Source: Bradyrhizobium diazoefficiens | GTDB taxonomy: Bacteria > Pseudomonadota > Alphaproteobacteria > Rhizobiales > Xanthobacteraceae | NCBI RefSeq assembly: GCF_018131015.1 | Contig: NZ_JAFCJJ010000018.1 | Coordinates: forward strand, 1 to 64,000 | Direction: 5' to 3' | DNA: 64,000 nt | Part shown: positions 56,520-64,000 of the stretch, in pieces | How the letters are laid out: each line of letters opens with the position of its first letter | Numbering within the stretch: the stretch's first letter is position 1 | Program-made: the position numbers and the translations under genes | The notes under the pieces: generated by a model | Databases searched by the model: none | What the model saw: the letters and a program-made list of their open reading frames with translations, nothing else | What the model was told of the DNA's origin: nothing

Positions 56520-57872
56520 ATGAACCTCTACGCGAAACTTCTCGAACGACAGGCCGAGGATCGCCCCATCAGGATCGGGCTGATCGGGGCTGGCAAGTTC
56601 GGTGCGATGTACCTGCATCAGGTTCTGCGCACACCGGGCGTCCATCTTGTTGGAATTGCGGACCTGTCGCCGTCGCGTGCCCGCGAAAACCTGGACCGGG
56701 TCGGCTGGCGGGCGGAGCAATTCGCGGCGGCCTCGCTCGAGGAGGCCCTCAGGAACGGCACGACCTTCCTGACCGACGACTGGGACGCGTTGGTGAAGTG
56801 CGAGGGCATCGAGGTGATCGCCGAGTGCACCGGCAATCCCGTCGCAGCGGTGGAACACTGCCTTGGCGCCTTTTCCGTGGGCAAGGCCGTCATCAACGTG
56901 ACGGTCGAGGCCGACGCATTCTGCGGACCGATCCTCGCCCGAAGAGCGAGGCAAGCCGGCGTGATCTACAGCCTCGCCTATGGCGATCAGCCCGCGCTGG
57001 CCTGCGACCTCGTCGACTGGGCAAGGGCCTGCGGCTTCCCGGTGGTGGCCGCGGGCCGCGGCCACAAATGGCTGCCGCATTATCGGGAATCGACGCCCGA
57101 AACGGTCTGGGACCACTGGGGCCTCACCGCCGAGCAAGCCGCGCGCGGCGGCATGAATCCAAAAATGTTCAACGCATTCCTCGACGGCTCCAAGCCGGCG
57201 ATCGAATCCGCCGCGATTGCGAACGCAACCGGGCTGGAGGCGCCCTCGCAAGGCCTCGCATTCCCGCCGGGATCGGTCGACGACATCCCGACGCTGATGC
57301 GCCCCCGTTCCGAGGGCGGCGTCCTGGAGTCCAAGGGGCAGGTCGAGGTCGTGTCCTGCCTGACGGCTGAGGGCAAACCGATCCCCAACGATATCCGCAA
57401 GGGCGTCTGGGTCTGTTTCGAGGGCGACAGCGAGTACATCCGCAACTGCTTCCAGGAATACAGCGTCGTCACCGATCCGAGCGGCCGCTACATGAGCTCC
57501 TACAAGAAGTGGCATCTCATCGGTCTGGAGCTTGGCATTTCAGTTGCCTCGATCGCGCTGCGCAAGGAAGCGACCGGGGTCGCAACGACGTTCAACGCCG
57601 ATGTGGCCGCGACCGCCAAGAAGGACCTGCGCGCGGGAGATATTCTGGACGGAGAAGGCGGCTACACCGTGTTCGGCAAGCTGACGCCCGCGAGCACCTC
57701 GCTTGCAAAGGGCTATTTGCCGCTCGGGCTTGCCCACAACGTACGATTGACCAGGGCGATCGCAAAGGATTCCTGCATCACCTGGGCCGATGTGGCGATC
57801 GACGAGACGCTGCCTGCCGTGCGTCTCCGCAAGGAGCAGGAAACACTCTATGCGTCGCCGGGGAGCGCGTAG
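56520..57872 (+). CDS. NAD(P)-dependent oxidoreductase with C-terminal SAF domain (homoserine dehydrogenase-like)
   Basis: A 450-aa protein. IRIGLIGAGKFGAMYLHQVL is the Rossmann motif; CEGIEVIAECTGNPVAAVEHCL and VEADAFCGPILARRARQAGVIYS continue the homoserine-dehydrogenase/MocA-like catalytic fold. The last 100 residues (LRAGDILDGEGGYTVFGKLTPA...GLAHNVRLTRAI) form a SAF domain. Such fusions are annotated variously; the group acts on branched or short sugar acids in some bacteria, but the substrate here is unknown. Starts 4 bp after proC. Confidence 0.85.
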   Translation: MNLYAKLLERQAEDRPIRIGLIGAGKFGAMYLHQVLRTPGVHLVGIADLSPSRARENLDRVGWRAEQFAAASLEEALRNGTTFLTDDWDALVKCEGIEVIAECTGNPVAAVEHCLGAFSVGKAVINVTVEADAFCGPILARRARQAGVIYSLAYGDQPALACDLVDWARACGFPVVAAGRGHKWLPHYRESTPETVWDHWGLTAEQAARGGMNPKMFNAFLDGSKPAIESAAIANATGLEAPSQGLAFPPGSVDDIPTLMRPRSEGGVLESKGQVEVVSCLTAEGKPIPNDIRKGVWVCFEGDSEYIRNCFQEYSVVTDPSGRYMSSYKKWHLIGLELGISVASIALRKEATGVATTFNADVAATAKKDLRAGDILDGEGGYTVFGKLTPASTSLAKGYLPLGLAHNVRLTRAIAKDSCITWADVAIDETLPAVRLRKEQETLYASPGSA

Positions 57873-57885
57873 CCCGGCGGCTGCG

Positions 57886-58278
57886 CTACGCCCCGAGCCG
57901 CTTGTTGAACAACTCGACATTGACCAGCCCGCGCGCGTGACAGCCCTCGCCGAGCTTGCGCGTGCCCTCGAACGCCTCGACCTCGAAGCGGATGACGCGG
58001 CGCTCGACCGCGATCACTTTTGCGGTGGTCCGCACCGTTGCGCCGACCAGGGCTGCGGCGAGATGGCGGATGTCGACCTCGGTGCCGACGGTGACCCAGC
58101 CCGGCTTCAGCGCGGAGCGAATCGCATCGCCCGAGGTCATCTCCATTTCCATGATCATCATCGGTGTCGCATAGACGAACGGCATGCCCGGCACGAAATG
58201 CCCGACCGTGCGCTCGGCCGGCACCACCAGCGTGCGCTCGGCGCTCATGCCGATCTTGATGAAGTCGCGTGCGTCCAT
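57886..58278 (-). CDS. Thioesterase, FlK-like hot-dog fold
   Basis: A 130-aa acyl-CoA thioesterase. The catalytic triad spacing matches fluoroacetyl-CoA thioesterase FlK: Thr38 (VYATP), Glu46 (MEMEM) and His72 (IRHLA), i.e. 8 and 26 residues apart as in FlK Thr42/Glu50/His76. The rest (VGATVRTTAKVIAVERRVIRFEVEAFEG) is the conserved second strand pair. Natural substrate may be an acyl-CoA other than fluoroacetyl-CoA. Start ATG 58278 with GGAGA 7 nt upstream. Convergent with the oxidoreductase gene. Confidence 0.88.
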   Translation of the reverse strand: MDARDFIKIGMSAERTLVVPAERTVGHFVPGMPFVYATPMMIMEMEMTSGDAIRSALKPGWVTVGTEVDIRHLAAALVGATVRTTAKVIAVERRVIRFEVEAFEGTRKLGEGCHARGLVNVELFNKRLGA

Positions 58279-58460
58279 GCGGGTCTCCGCTTCACTGTCG
58301 CCGAAGTCCGGCAAGCCGTGCCTAGGCCGAACGCGCCGCAACCGGCAAGGACTTTGTTTACACTAACCGCAACCGGCCGGCTAAGGTGCCCTTCAACTTA
58401 AAGGGATTGTCGATGGCCCCGGACTAAACCTGTGCAGGCTCCACGCCAACGGTCGTTCGC

Positions 58461-60251
58461 ATGCGCATCCCGAAACCGTATATCGTTAGCCTCGCGGTCT
58501 TTGGCGCTCTCAGCGCCATCGCGACGATCCCGAATGCGCTATTTTGGCTCTTCATTGTCTCGATCCCGCTGCTCGGTGCACCCGGCTTCGTCGTCCTCGC
58601 AGCGCCGACCATCCTGATTTACCTGCTCGCGATCGCCCCGCTCGTCCTGGCCCGGACCGCGCCGAACCGGCCGGTCGCGATCGGCCTGGTCGCCATCGGC
58701 CTCTTGATCCCGGTGGGGATCGCGATCGTTCCGGGGTGGATTTCGGAGCAGCGGGCCACTGAATTCATCGCGCGCATGAGCGCGGAGGATGTCAGCGGAA
58801 CGGCAGATGGGAAGCCGCGGCGCATCGAGCTGATCGGCAATTCGGCGTCGGGGTTGTTCGAATTCAACCAGGGCATCGGCGACAAGACGGCCACCTGCAA
58901 CCAGATCTGCGCACGCCTGCTATTCAACGGCGAAGTGGACTGGGTGCGCGTTACCAGAATGCCCGACGCGTCCGTTCTCCTTCGCAAGGAGACCGCGCGC
59001 AGCGTCACCTATCGCATCGAGCACAGGGACTTTTGCCCGGACGCCGCGCCCGCAGGGTACGTCGTGGAGAAGGTCGTCCGCGACCGGCTGATTTCCGGCG
59101 ACTGCCTGATCGCCGAGGCCGGCGGCAACGAGGCTGCGGACGCCACCGTCAGGCTCTCCACGAACTACTCCAGCAAAAGCTATCCGCCCGCCCCCTTTCC
59201 CGATGCGCCGGACTTCGTCCTCGTGGACAGCATCAAGCAGTTCCAGATCAATATGCGCGGGACGGACGACGCGTCACCGCTCAGGCGGCAGACCGAGACG
59301 GCCGTGCTCGTGCTGGCAAAGCCCTATTACATCGGCACCGAGATGCATATTCAGGGCGGATATAGCGGCCCGACCCGGGGACGACGCCGGATCGTCGCCC
59401 GGCCGATCGATCTCGCCGGTAGCCTGAGGGCGGCATTCGGCTACGAGATCGGCGACATCGCGCCGGCGAAATCGGACAGCGTTCGCGCGATTGCGGAGCG
59501 CATCCTGGCGATCCCGGCCAGCGCGGCGCCGGTCTTTTCGACACAGCAACAGGACGTCCTGGTCGAAGCCTTGAAGGCGACGGCAAAGCAGGCGAGCGGA
59601 TCCAGCGCGGACATCGAATTCGTCAGCCACATCGTCACCGACGACCGGATGACGATCAGCACGGCAGCTTTGGCTATTCAGGAGATGCTGCGGAAGAACC
59701 CGGGCCTCTACCGGCCGTTGATTCCCGTCGTGCTCGACCGCATGAGCGGCCCGGGCGACCAGACCACCAGTCACTACAAATCCATGCTCGGCTGGTCGCT
59801 GTCGGACGTCTCCACGAACGATCTGCGGCCCTACCGGGAGAAGATGATCGGCATCGTCGAGGCCCAGCCCGACTGGACCACCTACGGCGTGTTGACGCGT
59901 CTTGCGGAGTTTGGCGACGATGATGCGACCAGTCTCGTCATCCGTCGTCTCGATCCCGGCGGCTCGGCGAGATCGAACCCGGAGTTCGCCGCAATCGCCG
60001 CATGTCGCGCCAGCGCGCTGAGCTGGCCGGCGCTGGAGCCCGTCGTCCTGACGTACCTGGCGTCGAAAACGCGCAATCGTCTCGATGATGATGAATCGCC
60101 GCTCCTGCTCGCACTGGTGCGCTTCGGCCAGAAGGCGCAGGCCTTGGACATCGTGCAGAAGCGCGGCTTGAGCAACGGCGCCAGGGTCATCGATCGGCTG
60201 AACAGGTTCGAGCCGGATTTCGATCCAAGTCGCTGTCGCGATCGCCTGTAG
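58461..60251 (+). CDS. Large membrane-anchored hypothetical protein, 596 aa
   Basis: An orphan protein. The first 95 residues hold three hydrophobic helices (SLAVFGALSAIATIPNALFWLFIVSIPLLG, VVLAAPTILIYLLAIAPLVLA, AIGLVAIGLLIPVGIAIVPGW), with the rest likely periplasmic. The soluble part has four Cys (TCNQICARLL, HRDFCPD and SGDCLI) that may form disulfides and a helical second half (SALAIQEMLRKNPGLYRPLIPV and beyond) that may be HEAT-like. No family recognised. The 182 bp before it are non-coding. Confidence 0.8.
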   Translation: MRIPKPYIVSLAVFGALSAIATIPNALFWLFIVSIPLLGAPGFVVLAAPTILIYLLAIAPLVLARTAPNRPVAIGLVAIGLLIPVGIAIVPGWISEQRATEFIARMSAEDVSGTADGKPRRIELIGNSASGLFEFNQGIGDKTATCNQICARLLFNGEVDWVRVTRMPDASVLLRKETARSVTYRIEHRDFCPDAAPAGYVVEKVVRDRLISGDCLIAEAGGNEAADATVRLSTNYSSKSYPPAPFPDAPDFVLVDSIKQFQINMRGTDDASPLRRQTETAVLVLAKPYYIGTEMHIQGGYSGPTRGRRRIVARPIDLAGSLRAAFGYEIGDIAPAKSDSVRAIAERILAIPASAAPVFSTQQQDVLVEALKATAKQASGSSADIEFVSHIVTDDRMTISTAALAIQEMLRKNPGLYRPLIPVVLDRMSGPGDQTTSHYKSMLGWSLSDVSTNDLRPYREKMIGIVEAQPDWTTYGVLTRLAEFGDDDATSLVIRRLDPGGSARSNPEFAAIAACRASALSWPALEPVVLTYLASKTRNRLDDDESPLLLALVRFGQKAQALDIVQKRGLSNGARVIDRLNRFEPDFDPSRCRDRL

Positions 60252-60306
60252 CCGGGGGCGCCCTTTCCGGGTCCGCGCTGTGCGAACCCGGAACGACGCC
60301 AACGCG

Positions 60307-60510
60307 TCACTTCTTCGCCGCCGCCGCGCGCTCCACAAAAGTCTTGCCGCCCTTCATCTTGTGGCGGAGCGGGGCTTCGTTGATCTGGATGACGACGGCA
60401 TCGGCATCGACGCCGAGATTCTTCACCAGCGCCTGCGTGATGTCGCGCATCATGCCGGCCTTCTGCTCGTCGGTGCGGCCTTCGGCCATGCTGACGGTGA
60501 TCTCAGGCAT
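60307..60510 (-). CDS. 4-oxalocrotonate tautomerase-like protein
   Basis: A 67-aa tautomerase: after removal of Met the catalytic Pro1 is exposed (PEITVSMAEGR), Arg11 is present, and Arg in PLRHKM may be the other catalytic arginine. Homohexamers of this size isomerise unsaturated keto acids. Likely substrate unknown; no meta-cleavage genes nearby. Confidence 0.9.
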   Translation of the reverse strand: MPEITVSMAEGRTDEQKAGMMRDITQALVKNLGVDADAVVIQINEAPLRHKMKGGKTFVERAAAAKK

Positions 60511-60535
60511 CGTTGTCTCCCTGCTGTTTTGTTGT

Positions 60536-60619
60536 CGTCATGGCCGGGCTTGTCCCGGCCATCCACGCTCTCTTCCATCAAACAAGACGTGGATGCCCGG
60601 GACAAGCCCGGGCATGACG
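60536..60619. repeat. Bipartite hairpin repeat, CGTCATG family (copy 3)
   Basis: CGTCATGGCCGGG-CTTGT-CCCGGCCATCCACG faces CGTGGATGCCCGGG-ACAAG-CCCGGGCATGACG. It sits between the tautomerase and hisS genes and may terminate hisS. Confidence 0.85.
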
Positions 60620-60633
60620 GCCTGCCGGAATGG

Positions 60634-62220
60634 CTATCCCCACTTTACGTCATGGCGCGCCAATACCTCGCGCACCTTGGCGACGAGGTCGGCTTCGCTG
60701 CACGAGAACTGCGCCGGACGGCTCTCGCGCCATTCCTGGTTGGAGGCGATCGCGGCGGCCGCCTTGGCGCCCTCGACCAGATCCTTGATCTGCACCTCGC
60801 CGCGCGCCTTTTCGTCGGAGCCCTGGATGATGACGCAGGGCGCGTTGCGGCGGTCGGCATATTTGAGCTGGTTGCCCATGTTCTTGGGATTGCCGAGATA
60901 GAGCTCGGCGCGGATGCCGGCACTGCGCAGCTGCGCCACCATTTCCTGGTAGTCAGCGACGCGGTCGCGGTCGAACACGGTGACGACGACGGGGCCGAAT
61001 TCGGGCCTTGTGTCGAGCTTGCCGAGCAGCGTCAGCGCGGCCTGAAGACGCGAGACGCCGATCGAGAAGCCAGTTGCAGGCACCGGCTCGCCGCGGAAGC
61101 GCGAGACGAGACCGTCGTAACGGCCACCGCCACCGACGGAGCCGAATCGAACGGGGCGGCCCTTCTCGTCCTTGGTCTCGAGCAGGAGTTCGACCTCGTA
61201 GACGGGGCCGGTGTAATATTCGAGGCCGCGCACGACGGAGGGATCGATAATAACCCTTCCGTCATTGTAACCACACTTAACTAAGATCCTCTCGATCTCG
61301 CGAAACTCTTCTATGCCCTTGTGAAAAAGAACGTTGGAGCCGTAAGCGGCATCGAAGGCTGACAGAAGATCGGTCTCGCGCGGCTCGCCTCCACCCTCGG
61401 GCGACAATCTTATCTGCGAATTGAAGTTCCTTTCGGTACCTTCAACGATTCCCCACGGCTCGCTTCTTAGGGTCAAGAAATCCGTGATGCGACTGATTTT
61501 GTCCTGTTCTAGTTGGGCGCCCGGTGTGTAGTCGCCGCTGTCGTCCCTTCTGCCCGACCCCAGCAATTGGCGGACTCCGTCCTTCCCGAGCCGATCGTAT
61601 TTATCGAGTGCCCTGAGGACTGTCAGTCTGGTTGCAACGTTCTCTTCGCCAAGCCCAACGGCCTCCATTAGTCCGTCAAGCAATTTACGATTATTTACCT
61701 TCACAACGTACTGCCCGCGCGCGATTCCGAGCGCCTCCATCGTGTCGGCCGCCATCATGCAGATCTCGGCATCCGCTGCAGGGGTCGCCGAGCCGACCGT
61801 GTCGGCGTCGAACTGCATGAACTGGCGGAAGCGGCCGGGGCCCGGCTTCTCGTTGCGGAACACGTAGCCCACGCGATAGCTGCGGTAGGGCAGGACCAGG
61901 CCGTCGGTGCCGTAGCGCTCGCCGACATAGCGGGCGAGCGGCGCGGTCAGATCGTAGCGCAAGCTGATCCATTGCTCGTCGTCGTCCTGGAACGAGAACA
62001 CGCCCTCGTTCGGGCGGTCCTGGTCGGGCAGGAACTTGCCGAGCGCGTCGGTGTACTCCATCGCCGGCGTCTCGACCGGCTCGAAGCCGTAGAGCTCGTA
62101 GACGGCGCGGATCTTCTCGACCATCTCGCGCGTCGCCCGGATCGCGGCGGGGTCGCGATCCTCGAGCCCGCGCGGCAGGCGCGCCTTCAGTTTCTGGGGT
62201 TTTTTGGGTTTCTCGGCCAT
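60634..62220 (-). CDS. hisS: Histidyl-tRNA synthetase (mosaic sequence)
   Basis: Class II aminoacyl-tRNA synthetase, 528 aa. Motif 2 region (FRNEKPGPGRFRQFMQFDADT), HisA-type VRGLEYYTGPVYEVEL and GGGGRYDGLVSRF are present. The C-terminal anticodon-binding domain ends VKWG. Residues about 172-326 (nucleotides about 61244-61706) are encoded with markedly different codon use, including TTA, AGG, GTT, TGT, AAT and GGA, unlike the GC-biased codons before and after. The protein stays in frame. Start ATG 62220. Confidence 0.95.
   Translation of the reverse strand: MAEKPKKPQKLKARLPRGLEDRDPAAIRATREMVEKIRAVYELYGFEPVETPAMEYTDALGKFLPDQDRPNEGVFSFQDDDEQWISLRYDLTAPLARYVGERYGTDGLVLPYRSYRVGYVFRNEKPGPGRFRQFMQFDADTVGSATPAADAEICMMAADTMEALGIARGQYVVKVNNRKLLDGLMEAVGLGEENVATRLTVLRALDKYDRLGKDGVRQLLGSGRRDDSGDYTPGAQLEQDKISRITDFLTLRSEPWGIVEGTERNFNSQIRLSPEGGGEPRETDLLSAFDAAYGSNVLFHKGIEEFREIERILVKCGYNDGRVIIDPSVVRGLEYYTGPVYEVELLLETKDEKGRPVRFGSVGGGGRYDGLVSRFRGEPVPATGFSIGVSRLQAALTLLGKLDTRPEFGPVVVTVFDRDRVADYQEMVAQLRSAGIRAELYLGNPKNMGNQLKYADRRNAPCVIIQGSDEKARGEVQIKDLVEGAKAAAAIASNQEWRESRPAQFSCSEADLVAKVREVLARHDVKWG
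61244..61706. other. Foreign-composition segment within hisS
   Basis: About 460 bp in the middle of hisS drop sharply in GC and use codons rare elsewhere in the window, with abrupt edges on both sides. The reading frame is intact and conserved motifs outside are unaffected. It reads as a recombination import from a different lineage rather than as a gene. Confidence 0.65.
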
Positions 62221-62352
62221 GCGCGGCGTTTACCAGCCGACGCGCGACGCGGCAACCGCTGCCTTCTTCCCTCTCCCCTTGCGGAAGAAGAAAAAAGAAG
62301 GCTGCCCTATCGGCTGCTTCATCCGTGCCCTCAGGGCATCCCGGATCGAACT

Positions 62353-63243
62353 TTACGCAGCCGCCTGCCGGCCCCTGTGCTGTACCTCGGCGGCATAGTC
62401 CTTCATGAGCGCCTCGCAGATCGCGCCCGGCGTGAAGCGCCACTGCGCGATTTCGGCAACCGGCGTCACTTCGGCCGCCGTCCCCGTGATGAAGCACTCG
62501 GAAAAACGCGCCAGCTCCTCCGGCATGATGCGCCGCTCCACCACCTCGATGCCGCGTCGGCCCGCGAGCTCGATCACCGTCGCCCGCGTGATGCCAGGCA
62601 GGAAACAATCGGCGATCGGGGTGTGGAGCTTGCCGTCATGCGCGAAGAAGATGTTGGCTGCCGTGCATTCGGCAACGCGGCCCTCCCAGTCCAGCATCAT
62701 TGCGTCCGTATAGCCTTTCCGTTCTGCCCGGTGCCTGGAGATGGTGCAGATCATGTAGAGGCCGGATGCCTTGGCGAGCGCCGGCGTCGTGCGCGGATCG
62801 GGCCGTCGGTAATCAGCGAGATCCATGCGGATACCCCTGAGCTTCACGGCCGGGTCGAAATAGCTCGGCCAGTCCCAGGCGGCTATGGCGAGGTGAATGA
62901 GGTTAGTGGGCGCCGAAACGCCCATCATCTCCGAACCGCGCCAGGCGACCGGACGCAGATAGGCGTCCGGCAGATTGTTCCGGTCGATCACGATTTGCTT
63001 GGCGGCGTCGATCTCGGCAACTGAATAGGGAATCTCGAAGTCCAGGATGTTGGCCGAGGCCTTCAGCCGCAAGGAGTGCTCGGTGCTCCTGAACACCGTG
63101 CCGCCATAGGCGCGCTCGCCCTCGAACACGCAGCTTGCGTAATGCAGGCCGTGGGTCAGCACGTGCATGTTGGCCTCCTGCCACGGCACGAGCTTGCCGT
63201 CGAACCAGATCACGCCGTCGAGCTTGTCGAACGAAACTCCCAT
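62353..63243 (-). CDS. ilvE: Branched-chain amino acid aminotransferase (IlvE-like, first copy)
   Basis: Fold-type IV PLP enzyme, 296 aa. MHVLTHGLHYASCVFEGERAYGG contains the alpha-carboxylate loop; YLRPVAWRGSEMMGV, ASGLYMICTISRHRAERKGYTDAMMLD (PLP Lys in RAERKGY) and VAECTAANIFFAHDG give the family. Transaminates leucine, isoleucine and valine. ATG 63243 is used because the fold begins there. A second BCAT lies directly upstream. Confidence 0.93.
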   Translation of the reverse strand: MGVSFDKLDGVIWFDGKLVPWQEANMHVLTHGLHYASCVFEGERAYGGTVFRSTEHSLRLKASANILDFEIPYSVAEIDAAKQIVIDRNNLPDAYLRPVAWRGSEMMGVSAPTNLIHLAIAAWDWPSYFDPAVKLRGIRMDLADYRRPDPRTTPALAKASGLYMICTISRHRAERKGYTDAMMLDWEGRVAECTAANIFFAHDGKLHTPIADCFLPGITRATVIELAGRRGIEVVERRIMPEELARFSECFITGTAAEVTPVAEIAQWRFTPGAICEALMKDYAAEVQHRGRQAAA

Positions 63244-63361
63244 GGTCGCTTCTCCCGGGTTGCTGGCAGTGCGCACGCGCCGGCCCGTGCCCGGAGCGTC
63301 AGCTCCGGGCCGAGGGACGTAGCGCGTGGGTCGAATGAGGCAGCGGAATCTCCGCCGCCGG

Positions 63362-64000
63362 TTACAGGACCTTGCGGATCCAGTTGTGCGGATCGTTGGT
63401 GCGGCCGTACTGGATGTCGATGAGCTGCTTGCGCAGGCTCATGGCGACCGGGCCGGCAGCGCCGCCGCTGATCTCGAAATCGCCGCTGACCGAGCGCACC
63501 TTGCCGATCGGCGAGATCACCGCGGCGGTGCCGCAGGCAAAGGCTTCCTTGAGCTTGCCGCTCGCCGCATCCTTGCGCCACTGGTCGAGCGAATACGGCT
63601 CCTCGCGCACGGTCTTGCCGGCGTCTCGCGCGAGCGCGATGATGGAGTCGCGGGTGATGCCGGGCAGGATGGTGCCGAGCGGCGGCGTCGACAGCGAGCC
63701 GTCGTCGAACACGAAGAAGATGTTCATGCCGCCGAGCTCCTCGATGTAGCGGCGCTCGACCGCGTCGAGGAAGACGACCTGGTCGCAGCCGTGCTGGATG
63801 GCTTCCGCCTGCGCGCGCAGGCTCGCGGCGTAGTTGCCGCCGCACTTGACGGCGCCGGTGCCGCCGATCGCGGCGCGGGTGTAGTTCTCCGACACCCAGA
63901 TCGACACCGGCGCAGGGCCACCCTTGAAATAGGAGCCGACCGGCGAGGCGATCACCGCGAAAATATACTCGGACGACGGCTTCACGCCGAGGAAGGTCTC
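63362..64000 (-). CDS. Branched-chain amino acid aminotransferase (second copy, N-terminus beyond window)
   Basis: A fold-type IV aminotransferase whose start lies past the right edge; the frame is open from 64000. Visible part, 212 residues, includes SENYTRAAIGGTGAVKCGGNYAASL (with the PLP Lys in AVKCGG), ERRYIEELGGMNIFFVFDDG and PGITRDSIIALARDAG. The spelling is of the BCAT type I group (VKCGGNYAAS), distinct from the shorter neighbour. Two adjacent BCATs of different subgroups is unusual but seen in rhizobia. Confidence 0.9.
   Translation of the reverse strand, partial: ETFLGVKPSSEYIFAVIASPVGSYFKGGPAPVSIWVSENYTRAAIGGTGAVKCGGNYAASLRAQAEAIQHGCDQVVFLDAVERRYIEELGGMNIFFVFDDGSLSTPPLGTILPGITRDSIIALARDAGKTVREEPYSLDQWRKDAASGKLKEAFACGTAAVISPIGKVRSVSGDFEISGGAAGPVAMSLRKQLIDIQYGRTNDPHNWIRKVL

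Overview
The window is high-GC alphaproteobacterial chromosome. It is most consistent with Bradyrhizobium or a close relative (Nitrobacteraceae). The reasons are a form I carbon-monoxide dehydrogenase cluster in coxC-M-S-L-D-E-F order, many short palindromic interspersed repeats of the kind common in that group, a UvrB with a long N-terminal extension, and many small Rhizobiales-type proteins. No rRNA, tRNA, CRISPR array, transposase or integrase was found. Most of it reads as ordinary core genome. One 3.4 kb stretch is a clear accessory insertion.

Layout. 0.1-4.5 kb: two tandem secreted paralogs, aroE, a SulP transporter and a small HTH regulator with a palindromic operator candidate. 4.7-11 kb: an EF-G-like GTPase, a DUF992 protein, an aspartate aminotransferase with a clear terminator, a GST, two tiny membrane proteins and a GNAT acetyltransferase. 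11.15-14.59 kb: an island between 35-bp direct repeats that contain an intrinsic terminator. It carries a 530-aa zinc-finger multidomain protein, a DUF6794 protein and a stand-alone HD (alarmone-hydrolase-like) protein. 14.7-27 kb: an aldo/keto reductase, an IsdG-like monooxygenase, a DUF1800-DUF1501 operon, two GSTs, a TauE exporter, a LysR regulator, small proteins and uvrB. 27-32.5 kb: two SnoaL-like proteins, secreted and coiled-coil proteins, small membrane proteins and a MaoC pair. 32.6-35.6 kb: rplY-pth-ychF and a UbiK-like protein. 35.8-41.2 kb: a dienelactone hydrolase, lgt-midA-pgeF, a lipoprotein and prs. 41.5-45.6 kb: a metallopeptidase/ATP-grasp pair, a serine hydrolase and a divergent PadR-HAAS operon. 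45.6-53.7 kb: the cox cluster on the minus strand. 53.8-58.3 kb: ribH under an FMN riboswitch, ybjN, proC, a SAF-domain oxidoreductase and a FlK-like thioesterase. 58.4-64 kb: a membrane protein, a tautomerase, a mosaic hisS and two adjacent branched-chain aminotransferases, the last cut by the window edge.

How genes work together. The cox cluster should make and mature a Mo-Cu CO dehydrogenase: CoxMSL are the enzyme subunits, and CoxD (MoxR ATPase), CoxE (VWA) and an XdhC-type protein mature the active site. CoxC (MHYT membrane sensor plus LytTR DNA-binding domain) is the likely regulator, and a 14-bp direct repeat with a 20-bp period lies between coxC and coxM. The rplY-pth-ychF group serves translation, and lgt-midA-pgeF joins lipoprotein maturation, respiratory-complex methylation and peptidoglycan quality control.

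Most unusual features: the integrase-less island and its architecture, a roughly 460-bp foreign-composition segment inside hisS, a palindromic repeat read in frame inside uvrB, a pair of MITE-like 125-bp elements with 27-bp terminal inverted repeats, and the candidate LytTR operator at cox. All calls rest on reading the sequence and on recalled family knowledge. No database search was run.
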